This document shows positions 10,430 to 21,759 of a stretch of DNA of 64,000 bases, piece after piece. Location: contig JBHGNT010000004.1 in NCBI GenBank assembly GCA_043228905.1, forward strand, positions 14,322,001 to 14,386,000. The letters are read 5' to 3'. The notes under the pieces are model-generated. The model saw only the letters and a program-made list of their open reading frames with translations. It was not told the origin of the DNA and made no database searches. The stretch's first letter is position 1, and every line of letters begins with the position of its first letter. The stretch comes from Azolla caroliniana (Eukaryota; Polypodiophyta). Made by a program: the position numbers and the translations under genes.

Positions 10430-13400
10430 CGGACTATTGCGGAGTGGGGAAGTGATAGTTAGAGAAGCCCTGATACCCCACACAGGAAGAAAACTCTCGG
10501 AGCAAAACATGTACGAATCGGTCCAGATGGGGCATCTACGTACACGACCGTAATCGGAGGATTGAAGAAAGGATACCGACAAGTGGAGGATAAGTTGCGG
10601 TCAGCATCAATAATAAAAGAAGATGAAGAAATCGTGGGGATAGTTGAAGAAGTGTTCTATGGGAGCACGCTACAACGACTTGAAGAGCTTGCGGAAGATA
10701 AAAGCCAAGGGAACCGGGTAGTCCTGGTGGAATCGGTCGAGATGTACGAGATCATTGCGAAAATGGAGCCGGATACGCTCCGCAAAGAAGAAGCAATGGT
10801 AAGTACGAAATACAAGACCGTGGAGAAGAAGGTGAAACCGGCCGCGGGACCACTACCCGCCGATAGCGAACAAAAGAGGAAAGAAGTCTCGGGAGATCCG
10901 ACACTTCGGAAGTCCGTGGATATCGGACATGCCTTCATGGATGAGACCCGGAAGGAACTTCGGATCGGTGGAGGTGGGTTCCTATTACAAAAGGAAGAAG
11001 AACGGTTTCGCGAGATGTTGGAGCAACACGGCAAAGCGTTTTCATTTACATCAAGGGAGATAGGGTGTGTCGATCTGAGAATAGTGGAGCCAATGGTGAT
11101 CTTCACGATTGACCATGTACCGTGGAACCTGAAGCCGATTCCGGTGCCGCGAGCGCATATTCCGAAAGTCATTGACTTGCTAAAGGAGAAGGTGGCGATG
11201 GGGATTCGAGAGCCATCAACTGCTCCGTACTCAAATCGATGGTTTACGGTTCCGAAGAAGAATGGGTCACTCCGATTCATCCAAGACTTGCAACCGGTGA
11301 ATAAGGTCACGATCCGGAACTCGGGAGTCGGTCCGATAGTGGACGAATTTGCGGAAGCTTTTGCCGGTCGTGCGATATACTCCATCGGAGACCTATACTC
11401 GGGGTATGACCAATTCCAACTATCCGTGGAGAGCCGAGACATCACAACCATGCGAACACCGATAGGATCAGTACGAATGTGCACACTACCACAAGGAGCG
11501 ACAAACTCGGTCGCTCATATGATGAACGCGATGAACAAGGTGCTTCGAGACTGCATTCCGGAGATAACGATGCCGTTCCTCGATGACATTCCGATGAAAG
11601 GATGCGCGGTAGAAGAAAAAGATGAGACTATGGATGATCGGGGATGCCGAAAGTTCGTGGTCGACCATATTCATGATTGTGAGAAAGTGTTGCGAAAGCT
11701 AGAAGATGTGCACCTAACACTTTCCGGGGAGAAATCGGCATTCGGGCAAGAAGAAATATTGGTGGTCGGACATCTATGTGGGCCCTACGGCCGAAGACCG
11801 TCACCAACAAAGATCGATGCGATTCAAGCTATGGAGGAAGTATGCGAGTCAACATCTGAAGTCCGAAGGTTTCTCGGTGTATGTGCATTCTATCACATCT
11901 GGATTCCACACTATGCACATATAGCGGACCCGCTCTACCACTTGTTGCGGAAAGGTAAGAAATTCGAATGGAAACCGGAACACACCAAAGCCATGAAGAA
12001 ATTGAGGAAGACACTTCGGAGGGCGGAAGCACTTAAGAAGCCGAGCTACGACTGACCGATCATAGTAACGGTTGATACAAGTCCAACCGGTATCGGGTGG
12101 GTCATCAATCAAGCCGACTCGGATGGTTCGTGGTATCCGATCCGATTCGGAGCAAAGGTTCTCAACAAAAGGCAACGTGGATATGCACAAGTCAAAAGAG
12201 AAGTGTGGGGAGTCGTGTCGGCGATAAAATCGGATCGGGATTATTTGATCGGAGCCGAAGTGGTGATCGAGACGGATTGTCTTCCGATACTCGGGATGAT
12301 GCGGTTTTGTACGATACCGAATGTAGCTATGCTAAGGTGGGTTGCATATGTCAAGTCGCTTAATCCGGAGGTTCGACACATCTCGGGGAAGGACAATGCG
12401 GTAGCGGATATGCTATCAAGGGCTCGGTTCGGAGACGACATAACCGAATCGGATAATGAAGAAGTTTCCGAAGACTACTTCGCATCGGAGCACACATGCC
12501 GAGTGAACGTAATCCGAGAATTCCGGGAAGAAGAATACAAGGGAGAAAGCTTGATGATCGGAAAGATGTTACAAGAGGCCGAGGATTCAACAAACGATAA
12601 AGGAAGAAGAGCCGAGATCCGAAGGAAGAAGAGGCAAGTCCAAAAGTTCTTCTTGGAAAACGGATTAATATGGAGGGCGCCGAAAAGACCGGATGGTATA
12701 CCACTTCGAGTAGTCGGGACAAAAGAGCAACAAAACCGGATAATGTCCGAGTTTCACGAATCCGATTGGGCTGGACACCGAGGAACATGGGCAACATTTG
12801 TGAAGATCAAGCAAAAATATTGGTGGAAGAAAATGTACAAAGATGTCGCGGAGTTCACGGAAAGCTGCGAGAAATGTCAAGTCTACTCCGGGGTTCGACA
12901 TCGAGATGAGTTACATCCGACATTCTCACCGACAATCAACTTCAAGTGGATGGTCGACATAGTGGCCATGCCAACCGGGATCGGACAAAAGAAATACTTG
13001 GTATTAGCTCGGGAAGATCTCACGAATCAAGTAGAAGGTCGAGCGCTTCAGAGGAAAACGTGTTCCGCGGTATGCCAATTTCTTTTGGAGGAAGTATTTT
13101 GCAGGTACGGGTGTGTAGGACAAGTGATTGCGGACCGGGGAGAACTCGACTTGGACAAAGCTAGGGGATTCTTCGCCAAACATGGAGTTCGGTTATCGCT
13201 GACAACGACATACAATCCAGAGGCCAACGGGAAAATCGAACGAGGACATAGTCCGATCGTGAAAGCACTTGCGAAAGCATGCGATGGAAAGGTGAAGGAC
13301 TGGCCGCAGATGCTTCCGTATGCACTATGGGCGGATCAGACGACGCATAGCTCCGTAACCGGTTACATGCCGGCAGAATTCATGACCGGACAAGCACCGG

Positions 13401-14059
13401 TAATGCCGACGGAAACCGCGATCGCAACATGGACAGTGCTACCGTGGAAGGAAGAGATGAGCCGAGAAGAACTACTAGCGGTCCGGATACGACAACTAGA
13501 GGGAAGACCGGCAGACATAGCGGAAGCAATACGCCGACAACAAGAAGCACGATTCCGGAACAAAAGCCGGTTCGACACAAAGCACCGACTACGACCAAGG
13601 AGGATTGAAGAAGGAGATTGGGTGATCGTCTATGACAGTAGTTTGGACCATCAACATACAACGATGCGGAAATTCGCGAAAAGGTGGTTCGGGCCATACG
13701 AGGTTCGGAAAGTCTTCGACAACGGAACGTACCGACTGTCCGAGTTGGATGGAACAATACTACGAGTGCCTATAGCCAGGAAGCGGGTGAAGATTTTCAT
13801 GAAGCCGACCGACGACAAACCCTATGTGATCCAAGCCAAGGCCGACAACGAGGAGCAATCGGACGAAGTACACGGTGATGCGGGAAGCGAAGAAAGTGAA
13901 TTACAACTCATAGTCGACATAAGGGGAGAATCGGAGGAAGCTTTGGGTGAAGACGGATATGAGGAATCGAGAACTTCGGCACATACCGGAGGATGTGCGG
14001 GTTTGGAGGGGGCGAGTGCCGTAGTGTATTCCACACACTACGTGAAAACCATAAAATAA
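10421..14059 (+). pseudogene. pol: Ty3-2 pol (RT, RNase H, integrase), two stops
   Basis: The frame is open from the T-run to 14059 except for TAG at 10460 and TGA at 12053 (a CGA-to-TGA type change). RT spans about 11080-11610 with YSGYDQF, LPQGATNS and FLDD at about 11578. RNase H spans about 12060-12420. Integrase follows with an HHCC finger (about 12745-12890), catalytic core (about 12950-13350) and a GPY-type module (WFGPY near 13690). There is no chromodomain. The stop lies 43 bases inside the 3' LTR. This is the best pol of its lineage here and a good reference for the broken relatives. Confidence 0.92.
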
Positions 14060-14720
14060 TATATCCGATTTTAGATACATATAAATAAATAAATAATATA
14101 TCAAAACATTTATCACGTGCATAGGGCAGGATTCAAACCCTGCACCTCCACGTAGATAAACCCCAACTTTACCATTGTAATAACTTATCTTTAGTGTTAT
14201 ACATATAGATTTAATATGTATAAGACCTTTATTTACACATACCTTTATTAAAAGGTAAAAATCATGTATTCTTTAGAGTGTGAATACTTTATTTACACGT
14301 GACATTAAAAGTGACTCATGCACATCTAGCGTGCATGAGCCCTATATTTAGGAAATGACACAGCATCACATGCACATTTAGTGTGCATGGACACTTTTGG
14401 TGAAAAAGCATGAAGCCATGCTTAGCCTCTTCCATCTTTATATAAGGAGGGGAGAAATATGTATAAGGTTGTTGATTAATATACAAGGATTGATCAATCT
14501 AATATATTTGTGGGATTCACGAATTTTGCCATCTAAATTACTCTTATAATCTAAATATCGTTTTAAATACACTAAACTCGTGGGATTCACGAGATTGTTA
14601 TCTTACTTCTCTTTCCACTATTCATAACTAGCCTTAAGTTGTATTCCTCTTCCTCCTAGTCCAAAACCTCAGTGGTTCCCACCCGACTCACGCAAACGAT
14701 CCGGAGCCGAAAGGCACGAG
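14017..14720 (+). repeat. Ty3-2 3' LTR
   Basis: Starts TGCCG (TGTCG in the other copy) after the purine tract GGAGGGGGCGAG and ends at 14720, where CGAG replaces the expected CGACA. It is otherwise almost identical to the 5' LTR. The tRNA-like stretch and the TATA box (14439-14446) are repeated. Confidence 0.93.
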
Positions 14721-14825
14721 AACAGTTCAACATGTCGTATGCGAAGCCAGTTGGGTCGACACTGCCAACGAACCGCAAACTGAGTAAAGACCAATGTCTG
14801 AAATCGAGAACAGAAAAGGCCGAGA
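14721..14825 (+). pseudogene. pol: Cop-A copia RT continuation
   Basis: Directly after Ty3-2 the copia frame resumes with an NM..AKPVGSTL block, as in the C-type copia elements, up to EKAEM. At 14826 it is cut by the LTR of Cop-K. The RNase H core expected next is missing, so sequence was lost here as well as interrupted. Confidence 0.82.
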
Positions 14826-15199
14826 TGGAAAATTTTAGGAAGGTACTCTGGCTCTTCTTTTTGCACAATGGATCGTTATGTGCTGGATCATTTAGTGTAC
14901 TCAAGAAAGAAAAGGAAGGGGGAAGGAGACTTACCTCTATAGCTTCTATTTCATTGCACACAAAGAAACCTCTCTCATCTGTTTTCCTCTTCTCTTACAA
15001 CTTTTCTCATTACCTTTTACCTAAGTATATAAGTGACTTATATATGCCACTAAATAGTTGTGAATAGCTAAATAGTTGTGAGTAGCTAAATAACTATTTT
15101 GCTTATATGTCCACTAGTAGCTAATTTCCGAATAGCTACTATAAGAGATCTCACTTAGCAATATGCATCATATGCTTTTGTTGAGCTTGTTTCTCAACA
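14826..15199 (-). repeat. Cop-K 3' LTR
   Basis: On the minus strand it begins TGTTGAG at 15199, just after GAGGGGCAG, and ends ...TTTTCCA at 14826. The first 21 bases form the hairpin TGTTGAG-N7-CTCAACA, as in Cop-D and Cop-E. The plus-strand reading frame over this LTR is not a gene. Confidence 0.8.
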
Positions 15200-18100
15200 C
15201 TGCCCCTCAAGCTCAACTTATCCTTTCTTGAGATCATCTTCAATCTTCTTTCCTTCATGCTTTTCAGTTGTCATACCAATGGTTATAACTCCCATCATGT
15301 CCCAAAACTGTGTATGTTTTTCTATGCTTAGTCCCTTCGTAAGAATATCAGCAGCTTGCTGATTTGTGGTTACATAGAGCAATCTACTTCACCATTAATC
15401 ACTTTTTCTCTAACAAAGTCATAATGCACTTCAATGTGCTTTATTCTTACATGGAACACTGGGTTTTTTGCGAGCTGAATGATGCTCATATTGTCACACC
15501 AAATTGTGACTGCATCATCTATATACTCACCCAAATTAGCAAGCAATATTTTGATCCATACCTCTTCACAAGTGGCTATTGAAGCTCCTCTATATTCAAC
15601 TTTAGTACTCGATAATACAACAATAGCTAGTTTCTTGCTACTCCATGAAATAGTTGCACTTCCCAATGTAAATATATATCCACTTGTGGATCTTCTATCA
15701 GTTTGGCTTCCAGGCCAATCCGCATCTATATATCCTTCCAACTTTATGTCCAGATCAGCCCTGTAAAACAATTCATAGTTCTAAGTAGCTTTTACATATC
15801 TCAAGATTCTTCTAATGCAGTCCAAGTGTGGCTTCGTTGGTTATTTCATAAACTGACTGACTAATCCAACACCATAACTCAAATCAGGTCTTGTTATAGT
15901 CAAATATATGAGGCTGCCCACCATATACCTGTACATGTTTACATCTTCTATTTTGGCTCCCAAATCAGCCCTCAATTTGCAGTTCTTATCTAATGGTACA
16001 TCAATAGGTTTACTTCTTCAACATAGTTGTTGCACACTTTTTTTGCAACATATATATACCACTTTCAAATCTGATCATCTCAATACCAAGAAAGTATCTC
16101 AACTCTCCCAAATCTTTCATATTAAATTGCATTTCAAGATTTTTCTTAAGCTTCCTTATTTCGTCCATAGAATCACCTCCAATGATTAAGTCATCATATC
16201 AAGATATCAACAATGTAATAATTTATCTTCTTTACATATAGTGATGGATCAACTTTTGACATTTTGAAGGCAATTTTTTTCAAAGATTCTGAAAGTTCTT
16301 TATGCCATGCTCTTGGTGCTTGTTTCAGTCCATAGAGAGCCTTTTTCAGCTTACAAACATATTTTGGATGCTTCTTATCTTCAAAACCTGGTGGTTGAGA
16401 CATATACACTTCTTCTTCCAAGTTACCATGTAAAAAAACAGTTTTTACATCCATATGGTGCAGAACCCATCTTTTGGCTACACTCACAACAAGTAGTGTC
16501 CTCAATGTTGCCATCTTTGCAACCGGTGCAAATGTTACATCATAATCAATTCCTTGCATCTGGGCATATCCCTTTGCAACAGATCTTGCTTTGTGTCTAC
16601 TAACATTTCCATTTGAGTCATGCTTTGTCTTGTAGACCCATTTGCAACCTATGTTTTGGTAACTTTACCAAATCCCATGTTCTGTTTTCAGCCAATGCAT
16701 CTATTTCTTCTTGCATTGCATTCACCCATTTCTTATAAGATTTGGCTTCATCAAAACTATTTGCATCAGGGATTTGTACCACTTTAGATGTATATGCATA
16801 ATGCATAGCCATGTATGTATCATAACCAAATCTTTCAACAATTTTTTTTCTCTATCTGATCTTCTCAGTTTCTGATTTGCATCTTTGATTTCTTTTTCCA
16901 TACAAGGGATTTTCAAGGCTCCTATACCAAGCTCATCATCCAACGATGTATCTGAATCTACATCTTCCATGTTTCTAGTTTCATCATCAAGCATTTCATA
17001 TTCTGGCATCTTCTGTTTTCCCTTTCTATCATCATATTTTTTGTCCTGCATTTTTTCCACTCCATGCATTTAAATCAGATTTACTACCAGAGTTTTTAGA
17101 TGGTCTGGAACATTCTATTGAAGTTGAACTTTGTTGTCCAACATTGTTTCCATCTCTATGGCAATCTCTTCCTTTTTCAGATTTATCCATCTTCATTTTC
17201 GTAGTCTTCATCAATTTCTACATTTTCTTTTGGGTTGTACCAGCTACCCAACTCATCAAATATTACATCACGGCTCACTACAATATTTTTTTTCAATGGT
17301 TTATAGCATCTATACCCTTTTTTCTCCTCTAAATATCCAACAAGAACACATTTTTTAGCTTTTGGATCAAGCTTACTTCTTACATGAACATAGCCAAGGC
17401 ATCCAAATACTTTTAAGTGTCCTAAAGTAGGTTTCCTTCCATAGAAACATTCTTCAAGAGTTACTTCATGTACTCCAGATGTTATACATCTATTTAGAAT
17501 AAAGTTTCCTGTGTTTAGAGCTTCTGCCCAGTAATACAATGACATATTCTTTTTAGTCATTAAGGCTCTTGCTATGTTCACCAAAGTTCTGTTTTACCTC
17601 TCAGCCACTCCATTTTGCTATGGAGTATATCTACATGTGAACTATCTCCTTATCCCTTGATTTCATTGAAAATCAGAAAATTCATTTGAGAAATATTCTA
17701 CTCCTCCATCAGATCTTAAACACTTTATTCTAATCCCAGCTTGCTTTTCTACCATGCATTTGAACTGACGAAAGCAATCAAATACTTCACTTTTTTCTTT
17801 CATGAAGTAAGCCCATGTTTTCCTTGAGCAATCATCAATAACGGTTACATAGAACCTGCAACCACCAATTGAGACATTTTTTGTTGGCCCCCATACATCC
17901 GTATGTACCATATCCAACAAATTTTTGCTTACATGTCTTTCATGAGGGAAAGGCAACCTGTTTTGCTTTCCATATTGGCATGCTTCACATATTTTCCTCA
18001 TCTCACATTCTTTGAACTTAGGCAGTCTAGCCACTATATTTTTCCTCAACATATTTTTCAAGGTTTGCATACTTATGTGACTAAATCTTTTATGCCACAT

Positions 18101-18640
18101 CTCCACATCTGAGATTACATTCATTCCTTCTACAAACATGGTTGTAATCTATTTAGGCAAATCCACATCTAACACAAACATCATTCCTTGTCATTTTCCT
18201 TTTAGAATAAGCTTTTCCCGTTTCTCTATAAAGCACCCTCTTTGCTTAAACTTAACTTGCATTCTTTGCTTCACTATCTGTCCAACAGAAATCAGATTTT
18301 TTTGCAAGGTTTGGCACATGCATTAACATTCAGCATATACTTTGTTTTTCCTTTTTCTTCCCACAATCGGATATCTCCAACATGCTCGATTGTATGAGTG
18401 GTGTTATCACCTGTTTGTATGTAACCAGGAATCTCTAGTTCTCTTAAACTTTCAAACCAATTTGCATGTCCTGTCATATGATTAGATGCCCCAGAATCTA
18501 CATACCACATAAAATCTTCATTCCATCTCTGTGAACATTCAGCCATTGCTGTTGTTTCATGTTGCATCACAAATGCATCATCTTTATCACAGTCTTCACA
18601 AGTTGAAGCATAATTATTTTGCTGTCTCTTCCCTCTTTTT
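15200..18640 (-). pseudogene. pol: Cop-K protease, integrase, RT and RNase H, broken
   Basis: The protease motif DSGASNH is at about 18480-18498. The pre-integrase HHCC finger (WHKR.SH...C..C) is at about 18060-17960 and the integrase core at about 17950-17600, continuing in another frame at 17584-17183. RT lies at 16810-16190 with a GLKQAPRAWH block. The YVDD motif is disrupted by a frameshift at about 16195-16205. RNase H is at 15771-15370 with DADW, KVEYR and a CDN block. At least five frame breaks occur. The gene is an inactive copia pol. Confidence 0.85.
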
Positions 18641-19489
18641 CAATCGTTTTGCTTTTTATAGCATTGAGCCTGAGTATGGCCTGGTTTTCCACAATACCAA
18701 CATCCATCAGCATTCAAATAAGTTTGCTTACCTCTTCCTTGATTGCTCCCCGTGCCTCTGATGTTATTTCTTCCACTTGTAGCTTGTTGTCCTCTTCCTT
18801 GATAATTATTGTTGGTTCTAGTTGAACCAAATCTTCCAAGACCTCTTCCATGGCCTCTTCCTCAGCCTCAGAGTTTCCTTTGTTTACATCATCCATCTGA
18901 TTTCTTTCTTCCACTACAAGCATTCAAACTAGATCTGAAAAACTTGAGATGCTATCCCTTGTGAGAAAAAAAGTTTTGAAGCTTTTATATTGAGGTCCTA
19001 AGCCTCTTAAGCATATTTCCACCTTATCATCATCTTCTACCTTCACATTAATAGAAGCAAGTGATTCACATATGCTCTTTATTTTCAGAGCATACTCATT
19101 AACTGACATCTTACCTTTTTCCAAGGTATTTAGCTCAATCTTCAACTCAAGCCTTCTAGCCTTTGTGTTTACTGCAAATAGTTTTACCAAACTGTCCCAA
19201 GCTTCTTTTGGAAACAAAGCATCTTGTATGTGTCCAAGCATCGAATCTGAGATGCTAAATGACAGGCAATGCAATACTTTCCTTGCCCCTTGATTCCATT
19301 CCTTAAATGCTTTAATTTGTGTAGTAGTTGCATTTTCTTAGGGATCTCGAGAGCCTCTTCTAGGTCTCCTTCAATGTAATCCCAATATCCTTTTCCCATT
19401 ACGAAATTTGTCATTCAGAATTTCCACGCAGGGAAATTGTTTTTGTCCAACTTTTCTGTGACTATTTGGCTTCCATTCTTAGCAGCCAT
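18641..19489 (-). pseudogene. gag: Cop-K gag, broken
   Basis: The start codon at 19489 begins a typical copia Gag N-terminus (EKLDKNNFPAWKF). A TGA follows within 30 codons, where relatives have an Arg codon. The middle (19274-18924) has the LKIELNTLEKGKMSVNEY region of UBN2-type Gag. A zinc knuckle CWYCGKPGHTQAQC lies near 18710-18665. Frames are shifted between these parts. Confidence 0.82.
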
Positions 19490-19640
19490 TCACTCTTTCA
19501 AATTAGGGCTTTTGCTGTGATTAACTTCACAAACAACTCTCTGATTTAGACTAGCAACCAGAACCAAACTTCTCAAATTTGTATTGTTCCTCTTTACAAG
19601 CCTACCACTCGAGGAACAAACACATCTAGAGGAGATACCA

Positions 19641-19829
19641 TTGGCTTCGAGAAAGAGTAGAAGAGAAGGAGTTTGCTCTAACTATGGTTCACATGACCGA
19701 GAATGGATCGGACATGCTGACGGAGGTATTGTCAGCTGAAAAGCTGAACACGTGTCGACAGAGGGTTGGACTAGTGAAGTACCCCATGCTAGAGTGAAGG
19801 AGTTTGTTAGGAAATAGGCCCTCCCCTCC
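19641..19829 (+). pseudogene. pol: Cop-A pol end and start of its 3' LTR
   Basis: The last part of a C-type copia RNase H (REx-VEEKEF to the terminal PMLE and TGA near 19795) is followed by AGTTTG and then an LTR start TGTTAGGAAA at 19805. This matches the LTR start of Cop-C2. After about 25 bases the match ends and Cop-D-type tail sequence begins, so the LTR is truncated. Confidence 0.75.
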
Positions 19830-20536
19830 GGATGGGAAGAGAGAAGAGCCAAGTTGATGACGAAATCTCCCAAGGCCGATAGGCCGAGGTAGAAACTGAA
19901 ATCGTGTAGAGAGCCAACTCGGGAGACTATATCTGTAAATAGTCGAAAAGTAGAATCAGATGAAGAATTCGATTTTGGCACAATTGAAGAAGTCAGAATG
20001 TCTAGATCAGCTAGAGAAGCCGAGGACGCATGGACATGTGGAAGAAGATCAGCTAAGCAAAGGCTAGCCACATGTAGGGGGAGTGGCCGCAAGAGAGATC
20101 CAAAGCCTTAGCCAACCCACAAAGGGAAGGCCAAGACCAAGACATGGGTAGATGTGGTCAAGGGCTTGAAGGAGGAAGAATGAAAGACAACTAATTTGGA
20201 AAAGAGCTTGAATGAATCGGAGACAACCGATTCGGTCGAGGAGTTCAATTCAGACAAACCAAATCACATGAACGCTAGGCGGATGAGAAGGCAGCTGAAG
20301 CCGACGTTGAGACGGAGGAGCCAATGGGTCGAGGGGCGCCAATACTTTGATAGCAACAGAGCTGACAAGGACCTTACGAGCAAACAAGCCGATCGAAAGG
20401 GTCAATATGTGTGGAAGTGGATGGTTCGAGGAGCACGAGCGAGGCATGAAGACGCTAGGAGAAGCCGGAAGCAAGGACTGGCAAAGTTAGGCACCATGAT
20501 ACCATGATCCGACCTCAAGTTAAGATGGAGGGGGAA
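19830..20536 (+). mobile_element. Tail of a Cop-D-type copia element
   Basis: This non-coding stretch parallels 37340-38043 of Cop-D: the same order of blocks, including GGACGCATGGACATGTGGAA and CTAGCCACATG(C/T)AGGGGGAG. It ends in the purine tract GATGGAGGGGGAA before an LTR. Short open frames in it have no recognisable domain and seem fortuitous. Confidence 0.7.
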
Positions 20537-20945
20537 TGTTTAGCGGACAAGCTCAACATGATCCAAATCGGCTGAATGAGCCACGAGTTGGATCGGTGTC
20601 TAGAACGAAGAACCAGATCGGCATTTGGAAGCAAGAGCCAGATAGGTGTCCTGGTAGGCCGTTAGAGGCCCATGATTCTTGTCTACTAGGTAGTTATGTT
20701 CCTAGGAGTTAGTGTCAGTCGCTCAGTATGAGCATTGAAGTAATTGCCAGTACTTCTGTCAGTCCTTTTAAATTAGTATGTACAGAGTTTACAGAGTGTT
20801 TTTGAATTCAGGTTCATTTTCTTGCTCTCTATCAACCTACTTTGTGTATTCCATTCTCTATGTTTTCTGTTCCTATCTGGCTGAGTCGGTTGAGATCTAT
20901 TTAGCTTCCGTATATTATCTTTTACAAAATTAAATTTGGCCAACA
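20537..20945 (+). repeat. LTR of the Cop-D-type tail (right end approximate)
   Basis: It begins TGTTTAGCGGACAAGCTCAA, a decayed form of the TGTTGAG hairpin start of Cop-D. It carries the CAGTACTTCTGTCAG block typical of these LTRs. The likely end is the ACA near 20945. No partner LTR was found. Confidence 0.6.
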
Positions 20946-21101
20946 ATGATACAGAGCCGAAAATAGTGTTCATAGCAAAAGAGATGTAGTCGTCTGACTA
21001 GACAAGGCTCACCAAACTATTATGTCAATACATAGATGTGTTTGTGTGGTTGTTCGAAGATATGATGGGACTAGATCCATCTTTCTGTTAGCATCATATT
21101 C
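20946..21101. other. Unassigned 156 bp
   Basis: It opens with ATGATACAGAGCC, vaguely like an initiator-Met primer site, but no coding block follows. I see no supported feature. Confidence 0.4.
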
Positions 21102-21749
21102 TAACAAGAACTACACGCTCTCGATGAACAACGCTCGGCAACAACCGAGTCTAAAATCAAACACAGAAAATGGATAATGAACGCACGACACAATGAAGAG
21201 AAGAGTACACAGGATGTTAACATGGAAAACCCGAACTAGGGAAAAAACCACGGCAGCCCATAGACTGCAAACTATCACTATATCAGAATGTACAATAGTA
21301 GAGCACCGAGGCAACGATCTCGAGCTTGTTATCTTCGCCACTGGCGGCGGTTACAACAGAGGCAACAACCTCTTCTTCTCTCTCTCTCTCTCTCTCTCTC
21401 TGTACATTGTTACGCGCTCTAATCTTGCACCAACAAGAATGACAACAGATATATCTAAACTTTGCCCTAAGTCATATTTATACTAATATGACTTTTCGGC
21501 TATTTACAAATATAGCCCCGATGGACTCTCAGAAACATATTTCCGAATATGTCCCTTCATCCGGTGAGCACTCCTCACCAGGCCTGCATCATCCGGCGCT
21601 TGCCGGGCACACGTCATCCGGTTCACACCGGGTCTTCCGTAGCCGGGTACTCGTCATCCGGTTCCAGCCTCAGCTTATCGGCCTCGGCCGAGTTTGCCCA
21701 TCAGTATTGTTCTTCTCACTTCCCATCCGAAGGGACCTGTTTCCTAACA
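21102..21749 (-). repeat. Cop-C1 left (3') LTR
   Basis: On the minus strand it starts TGTTAGGAAACAGG after the purine tract AAGGGGGAGTT and runs to about 21102, where the expected terminal CA reads TA. It resembles the LTRs of Cop-C2. It carries a (CT)n tract (about 21369-21402) and a short form of the LTR minisatellite. Confidence 0.8.
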
Positions 21750-21759
21750 AACTCCCCCT

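Larger units (their letters stand above)
7641..14720 (+). mobile_element. Ty3-2: near-complete Ty3/gypsy element nested in Cop-A
   Basis: The order is LTR (705 bp), primer site, gag, protease, pol, purine tract, LTR (704 bp). The flanking target copies are AACGG at 7636-7640 and AACAG at 14721-14725. Removing the element and one target copy rejoins the copia RT frame of Cop-A. The two LTRs differ at roughly five positions by eye, all transitions, so this is probably the youngest insertion in the window. Five in-frame stops remain inside. Confidence 0.93.
14826..19640 (-). mobile_element. Cop-K: minus-strand Ty1/copia relic without 5' LTR
   Basis: Read on the minus strand: primer-site-like TGGTATCTCC (19631-19640), gag, protease, integrase, RT, RNase H, purine tract and one LTR (14826-15199). 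There is no LTR beyond 19640. Cop-A copia sequence resumes there at once with the WxRERV..KEF block of terminal RNase H. I found no target duplication. It differs in sequence from the C, D and E copia families. Confidence 0.85.

Noticed and set aside
10657-11484. Minus-strand 275-codon frame opposite Ty3-2 RT
   Set aside because: It is the antisense of a well-supported RT and has no domain of its own.
14672-15067. Plus-strand 131-codon frame as a gene
   Set aside because: Its first part is Cop-A pol and the rest reads across the Cop-K LTR on the wrong strand.
20946-20960. ATGATACAGAGCC as an initiator-Met primer site after the LTR at 20537
   Set aside because: It matches only in part, the LTR before it is preceded by a purine tract as a 3' LTR should be, and no gag follows.
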